NCBI GenBank assembly: GCA_002383325.1
Contig: DFYJ01000061.1
Span: 1,643 to 8,158, forward strand
DNA: 6,516 bases
Reading direction: 5' to 3'
DNA from: Candidatus Aminicenantes bacterium UBA4085
GTDB taxonomy: Bacteria > Acidobacteriota > Aminicenantia > Aminicenantales > UBA4085
Of the stretch, positions 1 through 4,655 are shown piece after piece (position 1 is the first letter of the stretch; each line of letters starts with the position of its first letter). Under the pieces are notes generated by a model that made no database searches, was not told the DNA's origin, and was given only the letters and a program-made list of their open reading frames with translations. A program made the translations under genes and the position numbers.

Positions 1-149
1 AGGACCTCGACGGCGGCGAAGAAGGCGTCGATGTCGACGTGGATGATGAAGCGGCGCGGGCCGACCAGGCTCTGCGCGGTCCTCGCGAGGAAGGCCGGCG
101 CCTCGGCCCGGGGAGGGCGGGGACCCAGGGACGCGGAAATCGCGCTCAT
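1..149 (-). CDS. dinB: DNA polymerase IV (Y-family), N-terminal fragment
   Basis: This is the start of a Y-family translesion DNA polymerase, which copies damaged templates at low fidelity and is commonly SOS-induced. Only 49 complete codons lie in the window; the gene continues past the left edge. The diagnostic motif FIIHVDIDAFFAAVE is at residues 34-48, matching the start of E. coli DinB (IIHVDMDCFFAAVE). Asp39 corresponds to the first metal-binding Asp (E. coli Asp8). The ATG at 149 is the first start after an in-frame TAG, and AGGGA lies 6 nt upstream. The motif is preceded by about 33 residues rich in Pro, Ala and Arg, where E. coli DinB has only a few, so there is either an N-terminal extension or a later, non-ATG start. 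It lies 104 bp downstream of lexA on the same strand, which supports an SOS role. Pol IV rather than another Y-family polymerase is inferred from the motif and context. Confidence 0.9.
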   Translation of the reverse strand, partial: MSAISASLGPRPPRAEAPAFLARTAQSLVGPRRFIIHVDIDAFFAAVEV

Positions 150-186
150 CGGCCGTCCCTACGCCGGAAGGGAATCCCGTCCGGGG

Positions 187-228
187 AAAAGATGGCGGCC
201 GCGCGTTATCGGACATCGCGCGGCCGCC
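187..228 (-). terminator. Hairpin between lexA and dinB, probable intrinsic terminator or attenuator
   Basis: A perfect 12-bp inverted repeat (GGCGGCCGCGCG at 194-205, its complement at 217-228) encloses an 11-nt loop. Read on the minus strand, the stem is followed by ATCTTTTCC, so there is a short T-run of four starting 3 nt after the stem. There is no T-run on the plus-strand side, so the direction fits the end of lexA. The T-run is weak, so partial read-through into dinB is plausible. The rest of the 150-253 gap shows no further promoter-like or operator-like element. Confidence 0.55.
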
Positions 229-253
229 CGGTTGGGAAGGAAATGGGGCATAG

Positions 254-859
254 CTAGTACTTCCGCAGGACGCCGACGACCCGGCCCACGACCTGCAGTT
301 CGTCGACCTCGAAGGGCGCGAAGGAGGGATTCTCGGGGACGAGCAGGGTCCGGCCGCCCTCGCGCCGGAGCCGCTTGAGGGTCACCGAGCCGTCCGCCAG
401 CCGGGCCACGATCATCTCCCCCGAGCTGGCGGTGTCGGTCCGCTCCAGGAGGACGTGATCGCCGTCATCGATGTAGGCATCGATCATGCTCTTGCCCTGG
501 ACCCGGATGCAGAACACGTTGCCCCGCCGGCGGCCGACCATCCAGTCGGGGATGTCCATGGACTCGCCCGAAACATCGAACGCCTCCTGGGGCGAGCCGG
601 CCGGGACCAGGCCGAGGAGCGGCACCCTCATCCGCCCCTCCGTACCGTAAGGGCGCCCGGCCAGCCTCAGCTCGCCCCGCTCGCGCCGCAGGCAGCCTTT
701 GCGCTCCAGGCTGGCCAGGTGCTTGAAGACGGCCGAGGGGTTGGCGATGCGAAGGCGGGCCCCGATCTCCCGGATGGTCGGCCCGCAGCCCCGCTCGAGA
801 ATGAAGGACTCGATGAAGGCCAGGATATCCCGCTGACGGGTGGTCAGCTGGCGGCGCAT
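254..859 (-). CDS. lexA: LexA SOS repressor (self-cleaving, S24 peptidase family)
   Basis: LexA represses SOS genes and is inactivated when RecA filaments trigger its self-cleavage. With the ATG at 859 the protein is 201 aa, close to E. coli LexA (202). Residues 1-65 form the winged-helix domain (LTTRQRDILAFI, then PTIREIGARL and a recognition helix NPSAVFKHLASLERKG). The cleavage site is Ala87-Gly88 in VPLLGLVPAGSP. The catalytic Ser is Ser124 (GKSMIDAYIDDGD) and the general-base Lys is Lys162 (SVTLKRL); spacings match E. coli Ala84-Gly85/Ser119/Lys156. The frame is open to an ATG at 988, but upstream residues do not look like LexA and the mapped promoter lies inside that stretch. In-frame ATGs at 889, 883 and 871 also exist. 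The 859 start has GGTGA 5 nt upstream and gives the family's usual N-terminus; 871 would add MVNK. It is followed by dinB and is probably autoregulated. Confidence 0.95.
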   Translation of the reverse strand: MRRQLTTRQRDILAFIESFILERGCGPTIREIGARLRIANPSAVFKHLASLERKGCLRRERGELRLAGRPYGTEGRMRVPLLGLVPAGSPQEAFDVSGESMDIPDWMVGRRRGNVFCIRVQGKSMIDAYIDDGDHVLLERTDTASSGEMIVARLADGSVTLKRLRREGGRTLLVPENPSFAPFEVDELQVVGRVVGVLRKY

Positions 860-883
860 TTTGTTCACCATTTTGTTCACCAT
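857..883 (-). repeat. 12-bp tandem repeat over the lexA start, candidate LexA operator and duplicated RBS/start
   Basis: On the minus strand the unit ATGGTGAACAAA occurs twice back to back (883-872 and 871-860), followed by a third ATG at 859. Each unit places GGTGA 5 nt ahead of the next in-frame ATG, so the initiation signal is duplicated, with possible starts at 871 and 859. On the plus strand the same repeat gives GTTC at 863-866 and 875-878, that is GTTC-N8-GTTC. Alphaproteobacterial LexA binds the related direct repeat GTTC-N7-GTTC, so an operator role is possible but the spacing is one base longer. It lies at or just after the predicted transcription start, where a bound repressor would block lexA. 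Confidence 0.5.
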
Positions 884-887
884 ATCC

Positions 888-916
888 ATGATAGGCGCTG
901 CCGACCCGTTTGTCAA
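888..916 (-). promoter_or_regulatory. Sigma70-type promoter of lexA
   Basis: On the minus strand a perfect -35 box TTGACA (916-911) is separated by 17 nt from a -10 box TATCAT (893-888). The transcript would start near 881, giving a leader of about 20 nt before the ATG at 859. The -10 box overlaps the upstream ATG at 889, which argues against that codon and all earlier ones being the lexA start. Confidence 0.75.
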
Positions 917-951
917 GAGGATCAAGAGTTTGGAGATAAAAATTGATCCTC
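917..951. promoter_or_regulatory. 9-bp perfect inverted repeat between the divergent promoters, candidate operator
   Basis: GAGGATCAA (917-925) and its exact complement TTGATCCTC (943-951) flank a 17-nt A-rich spacer. The left arm directly abuts the lexA -35 box and the right arm ends 15 bp before the -35 box of the plus-strand operon. The left arm also overlaps a direct repeat, TCAAGAG at 913-919 and 922-928. The arms are about 26 bp (2.5 helical turns) apart centre to centre, which suits a dimeric or paired regulator site. The binding protein is unknown. Confidence 0.4.
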
Positions 952-966
952 CCCCAAAATCTCGAC

Positions 967-996
967 TTGACAGAACCACTACCCCCAAGATATAGT
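967..996 (+). promoter_or_regulatory. Sigma70-type promoter of the PilZ-hydrolase-methyltransferase operon
   Basis: A perfect -35 box TTGACA (967-972) is followed after 18 nt by TATAGT (991-996), a good -10 box. Transcription would start near 1003, leaving a leader of about 113 nt to the ATG at 1116, or 65 nt to the GTG at 1068. The region is distinctly more A+T-rich than the coding sequence around it. Confidence 0.7.
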
Positions 997-1004
997 GTAC
1001 TTGG
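985..1004. promoter_or_regulatory. Short inverted repeat over the operon -10 box and start point
   Basis: CCAAG (985-989) and CTTGG (1000-1004) form a 5-bp inverted repeat with 10 nt between the arms, enclosing the -10 box and reaching the predicted start point. The position suits a repressor site. Short repeats like this arise by chance, so the call is weak. Confidence 0.2.
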
Positions 1005-1057
1005 TTGTCGTACCGGGTTTTTGAATTTTTTGGGTCGCCGGACGACTAAATCAATCC

Positions 1058-1070
1058 AAGGGGGGTTGTG
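1058..1070 (+). promoter_or_regulatory. Alternative GTG start with a G-rich ribosome-binding site
   Basis: AAGGGGGG (1058-1065) lies 2 nt before a GTG at 1068-1070 that is in frame with the downstream 1179-aa gene and would add 16 residues. The ATG at 1116 has GAGGG ending 6 nt upstream, a more usual spacing, and starts closer to the first recognisable domain, so it is preferred. The added codons include AGA and CGA, unlike the strongly G/C-ending body of the gene. Confidence 0.3.
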
Positions 1071-1115
1071 GAAGGCGGTAAGGCGGTCTTCATCGCCGAA
1101 AGACGAGGGCTGAGC

Positions 1116-4100
1116 ATGACGGTGAAAGCGGCCGAAGCGGCCTCCGGATCCAAGCCTATTCTCGTCATCGCCCATGGCGATTCTCTCAAGCGTCAGTCCC
1201 TGCGGGCCGCTTTTGAAGCCGATTTCGCCGTCCACGCGGTGTCCGGCGTCAGAGAGGCTGTCAGCCTTCTCGGACGTCTGCCGCGCCTGGAGGCCCTGAT
1301 CGTCGATCGTCCCCTCTCGGCCCTCGAGTCCGGAGCCATCCTCCGTTTCGTCCAGGAGATGGTCGCCCAACCCGAGACCGTAGCCAAACTTCTCCTCTCG
1401 GACCGCAGGCCCGGCGGCGAAGCCCCGGCCCTGCCGGTCAACGGCTGGGTCGATGAGGTCTTCGAGGAGGACTTCGATCCGCAGCGCATCCGCCGCCGCC
1501 TGCGCTCCCTGCTCATCCGCAAGACGCGCGAGAAGCGGACCATCATGCGAACCCATCTCGGCGGCGCGGCCGTCGAGGCCGATATCGGGCTGGTCGGCCG
1601 CGTGATTGTCGACAATATCAGCGAGAACGGCATGTACGTGAGGGCCGTCCTGCCTCGCGACTACATCCATCCGATCACCATCCGGGCCGGCGGCTCGGCC
1701 ACCCTCCTGGCCACCGGCCGGGTCGTTCGGGTCGATGAGGAGGCCGGCGGCACCGGCATCCAGTTCCTGCTCATGGAAGAGGACAGCCGGCGGGCCCTTC
1801 TTCGGCTGATCTCCGAGGCCCGCATCGAGAAGGACCTGGCCGACCTGCGGGCCAAATACCCCTTCCTGCGGCGCGACGGCATCGTCGCCTTCGACGATCC
1901 GGACGGGATTGACCGCCTGCTGGCCGGCGTCTTCGCCATCCCCGGCGCCGAGATGACCGTCATCGGGGTCGGCCAGCGCTCGCCGGTCCAGATGAGGCCG
2001 GCCGGGATCGATCCCGGGCGCCTGATTCGGCTGGACAGCGACGGTCTCGACGGCCGCTTTAAAACCTCCGACGCCGCCTTCGTCTCCTTCCAATCGGGCT
2101 ACGCCACCTACTCCTTCGAGACCGCGGTCTACCGCATCGCCGAGGGCGGGCGCGGCCTGGAGTGCCTCTACCCCCGCGTCCTCTTCTACTCGGAGAAAAG
2201 AGCCTCCCTGCGGGCCGCTTCGGACGAAGCCCTGGAGCTCGAGATCACGCTGCCGCCTCCCTTCCAGCGGGCCATCCGCGGCCCGATCGCCGACATAAGC
2301 ACCGGCGGGGCCAGCTTCCTGACCGCCGATCGCGACGTGGCCCTGCTCATCGGGACGCCGCTGCTCTCGATCCGCATCCTGCAGGGCGGGCGGGTCGTGC
2401 GCGAGGTCCGCGGCGAGATCCGCAACGTTCTCAAGGTCGACGACGGCAACGGCGGCCTGCTCCGCTACGGCGTTCAGTTCGGCATCGGACGGATGGCCGT
2501 CCAGACCAGCGAGATGGCGGCTTTCGAGACGCTGCGGGAGAAGACCCGGACCCACGACACCGAGAAGCTCCGTTCGGGCCCGCGCCGGCAGTCCGACCTG
2601 TCCCAGATGGCCAAGCGCCCGCCCCAGGTGGTCCGCCTGGAGAACGCGGCCGGCGAGGAGATCGTTGGCCTGCTCAACACATCCTTCGAGCTGGACGCCG
2701 ATCCGGTCCCGGTCGTCCTCATCCCGCCCGCCTTCGGCAAGACCAAGGAGACCCTCTTCGCGCTGGCCGAGACGATCGTCGAGAACTTCTACCTGCGGGG
2801 CAAGCCGGTGGCCGTCCTGCGCTACGACGGAGTCCGCCGCAAGGGTGAGAGCCACAAGGACCCGGACGCCCAGGATCCGCCCTTCGAGATGATCCACGCC
2901 AGCGTCAGCCAAGGCGCCGACGATATCCGGGCCATCATCGACTGGCTCGATCTCAATCCCACTCTCAAGGCCAGCACGGTCATCCTGGTGACTTTCTCGC
3001 TGTCGGCCCTGGAAGCCCGGGTCGTCCTGCGCCAAGCGCCCTACCGGGCCAAGGTCGGCGGCTGGATCGCCTGCATGGGGACCATGGAGTTCCGCGAGCT
3101 GATGAGCCGGGTCAACTGCGGGCTGGACCTGCTGGAGCAGTACCAGCTGGGCATCGACCTGGGCGTCATCCCCATCCTGGGCAACCTCATCAGCATGGTC
3201 CCCTACGCCTCCGATGTGGTCCGCAACCGGGTCGCCACCCTGGATCAAGCCCGCGAGGACATGGCCCGCATCGACCTGCCGGTGACCTGGATCTACGGCG
3301 AGCACGACCATTGGGTCAAAGCGGATTTCGTCCGCGACATCATGAGCGTCCAAGTCGACGCTCCGCGCGAGGTGGTCTCCGTCCCGCTCGGCCACAACGC
3401 CCGCACCTCCGAGGAGGCCCTGCAGCTGTTCGGCACGATTACCGACCAGATCCACCGCTTCCTCTACCGCGACTCGCTGCGCCCGGTCCCGCCCGACAAG
3501 GCCAACATGGAGATCATCCGCCGGGCCGAGAAGGACCGCCTGCCGACCCGCCGGATCAAGGACCGCAAGGCCTACTGGCAGCGCTACCTGGTCGGCGAGG
3601 ACCGCCTGCTCGGCTTCGACTGCATGGCCCTCTCGGACGACTACAAACAGCTGATGGAGGACGAGCGCCTGGCCCTGGAGCTTCGGCCCGGCGACCGCTT
3701 CCTCGACCTGGGCGGCGGGACGGGCAATTTCGTCGAGCACCTCTGCGTCTCCGGCCTGCCCCTTCCGGCGCTCGTGACGGTGGCCGATCTCATCCCCAAG
3801 GCCATGGCCCGAGCCTCCCGCAAGCTCCTGACCCGCTTCCCCGATCTGGCCCTCGACGGCCGCTTCGGCCTGCTGGCCTTGGATGCGGAGCTCAACCGAT
3901 TTCTGCCGGTGCGCCGCTTCCTGGCCGGCGAGATCGGCCGTTTCCGGACCCTGGCCGAGGAGCGGATCGAGAACTTGCCCCTGGCTTCGGCCGAGCGGAT
4001 CGACGAAGCCTACTCCTCCCGCCTGCAGGCCATCCTGCGGGGCGGGACCGTGACGCCGGCCGCCGACCGCTGGCTGAAGAGCCGCTTCGACGTTCCCGAG

Positions 4101-4655
4101 TACCGGGTCATCCTCGACTTCAACCGGGCCGTCCGCCTCCTGCTGGGACGGGAGAAAGACGAAGTCTCCTTCCGCCGGCTGGCCTTCCCCGGCGGCCTCC
4201 AGGCCGCCTCCCACCTGCCCCTGCGGGCCGGTGTTTACAACAAGGTCCTGATGAGTCTGGTCCTCTCGTACCTCTTCAATCCCCTGGAGACGCTGGCCGA
4301 GGTCCGCCGCCTGATCGCCCCCGACGGGCGGCTGGTGCTCTCGACGATGCGCCCGGACACCGATGCCTCGGGGCTCTACACCCGGTTGACGGCCAAGATC
4401 GAGACCATGGCCGAGGAGGATTTCCCGGCCGATCGGCCCAAGGCCCTGCTGCTGGAATCCCTCCGGTCCTTCCTCAATGACGCCCAAGCCCTCGTGGAGC
4501 TCGAGGAGGCCGGAACCTTCGATTTCTTCGACCCGGATCGGCTGGCGGTCCTGCTCGAAGAGGCCGGCTGGGAAGCCCAGCCGCCGGAGCCCTCCTTCGG
4601 GGATCCCCCCCAGGGCTACGTCGTGGTAGCCCGCCCGAGGGCGATTCATGGATAA
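1116..4655 (+). CDS. Receiver-like/PilZ/YcgR-PilZ/LuxD-like hydrolase/methyltransferase fusion protein
   Basis: A 1179-aa soluble-looking protein (numbered from the ATG at 1116) with no signal peptide or membrane span. Residues 14-134 resemble a receiver domain: Asp64 (LIVDRP) sits at the phosphorylation position, but the acidic pair is reduced to Asp22 and the conserved Lys is missing (VDEVFEEDFD), so it is probably degenerate. Residues 139-234 are a PilZ domain with R141xxxR145 and N167xS169xxG172. Residues 249-355 resemble the YcgR N-terminal domain, and 357-460 form a second PilZ domain with R362xxxR366 and D393xS395xxG398; both motif sets are those of c-di-GMP binders. Residues 514-785 are an alpha/beta hydrolase most like LuxD acyl-transferase/thioesterase: LRYDGVRRKGES, nucleophile region FSLSALEARV (Ser628 or Ser630), Asp731 in YGEHDHWVK and His760 in PLGHNA, with Ser-Asp-His spacing near that of LuxD. 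Residues 856-1174 are a class I SAM methyltransferase (FLDLGGGTGNF at 862-872, Asp891, later YNKVLMSLVLSYLFNPLETL), split by an insert of about 100 residues. Substrate and product are unknown. A role in making an acyl-derived molecule under c-di-GMP control is inference. Confidence 0.85.
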   Translation: MTVKAAEAASGSKPILVIAHGDSLKRQSLRAAFEADFAVHAVSGVREAVSLLGRLPRLEALIVDRPLSALESGAILRFVQEMVAQPETVAKLLLSDRRPGGEAPALPVNGWVDEVFEEDFDPQRIRRRLRSLLIRKTREKRTIMRTHLGGAAVEADIGLVGRVIVDNISENGMYVRAVLPRDYIHPITIRAGGSATLLATGRVVRVDEEAGGTGIQFLLMEEDSRRALLRLISEARIEKDLADLRAKYPFLRRDGIVAFDDPDGIDRLLAGVFAIPGAEMTVIGVGQRSPVQMRPAGIDPGRLIRLDSDGLDGRFKTSDAAFVSFQSGYATYSFETAVYRIAEGGRGLECLYPRVLFYSEKRASLRAASDEALELEITLPPPFQRAIRGPIADISTGGASFLTADRDVALLIGTPLLSIRILQGGRVVREVRGEIRNVLKVDDGNGGLLRYGVQFGIGRMAVQTSEMAAFETLREKTRTHDTEKLRSGPRRQSDLSQMAKRPPQVVRLENAAGEEIVGLLNTSFELDADPVPVVLIPPAFGKTKETLFALAETIVENFYLRGKPVAVLRYDGVRRKGESHKDPDAQDPPFEMIHASVSQGADDIRAIIDWLDLNPTLKASTVILVTFSLSALEARVVLRQAPYRAKVGGWIACMGTMEFRELMSRVNCGLDLLEQYQLGIDLGVIPILGNLISMVPYASDVVRNRVATLDQAREDMARIDLPVTWIYGEHDHWVKADFVRDIMSVQVDAPREVVSVPLGHNARTSEEALQLFGTITDQIHRFLYRDSLRPVPPDKANMEIIRRAEKDRLPTRRIKDRKAYWQRYLVGEDRLLGFDCMALSDDYKQLMEDERLALELRPGDRFLDLGGGTGNFVEHLCVSGLPLPALVTVADLIPKAMARASRKLLTRFPDLALDGRFGLLALDAELNRFLPVRRFLAGEIGRFRTLAEERIENLPLASAERIDEAYSSRLQAILRGGTVTPAADRWLKSRFDVPEYRVILDFNRAVRLLLGREKDEVSFRRLAFPGGLQAASHLPLRAGVYNKVLMSLVLSYLFNPLETLAEVRRLIAPDGRLVLSTMRPDTDASGLYTRLTAKIETMAEEDFPADRPKALLLESLRSFLNDAQALVELEEAGTFDFFDPDRLAVLLEEAGWEAQPPEPSFGDPPQGYVVVARPRAIHG

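Noticed and set aside
860..988. N-terminal extension of LexA to an ATG at 988, or to ATGs at 889 and 883.
   Set aside because: A near-consensus promoter (911-916 and 888-893) lies inside this stretch and would place the transcript start near 881. The extra residues do not resemble LexA, and the 859 start gives the family's usual length.
997..1013. GTAC-N9-GTAC pair resembling a cyanobacterial-type LexA box.
   Set aside because: Spacing and flanking bases do not match that motif and GTAC is self-complementary and short, so chance is likely.
3311..4480. A 389-codon plus-strand open frame in another phase inside the fusion gene.
   Set aside because: The product is Arg/Pro/Gly-rich with no domain, while the other frame carries the hydrolase end and methyltransferase motifs. 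It is a G+C-driven shadow.
2650..4655. A BioC-BioH-like fusion (biotin synthesis) as the identity of the hydrolase and methyltransferase.
   Set aside because: The hydrolase motifs fit LuxD-type acyl transferases better, the domain order is hydrolase then methyltransferase behind PilZ domains, and no biotin gene is nearby. It is kept only as a remote alternative.
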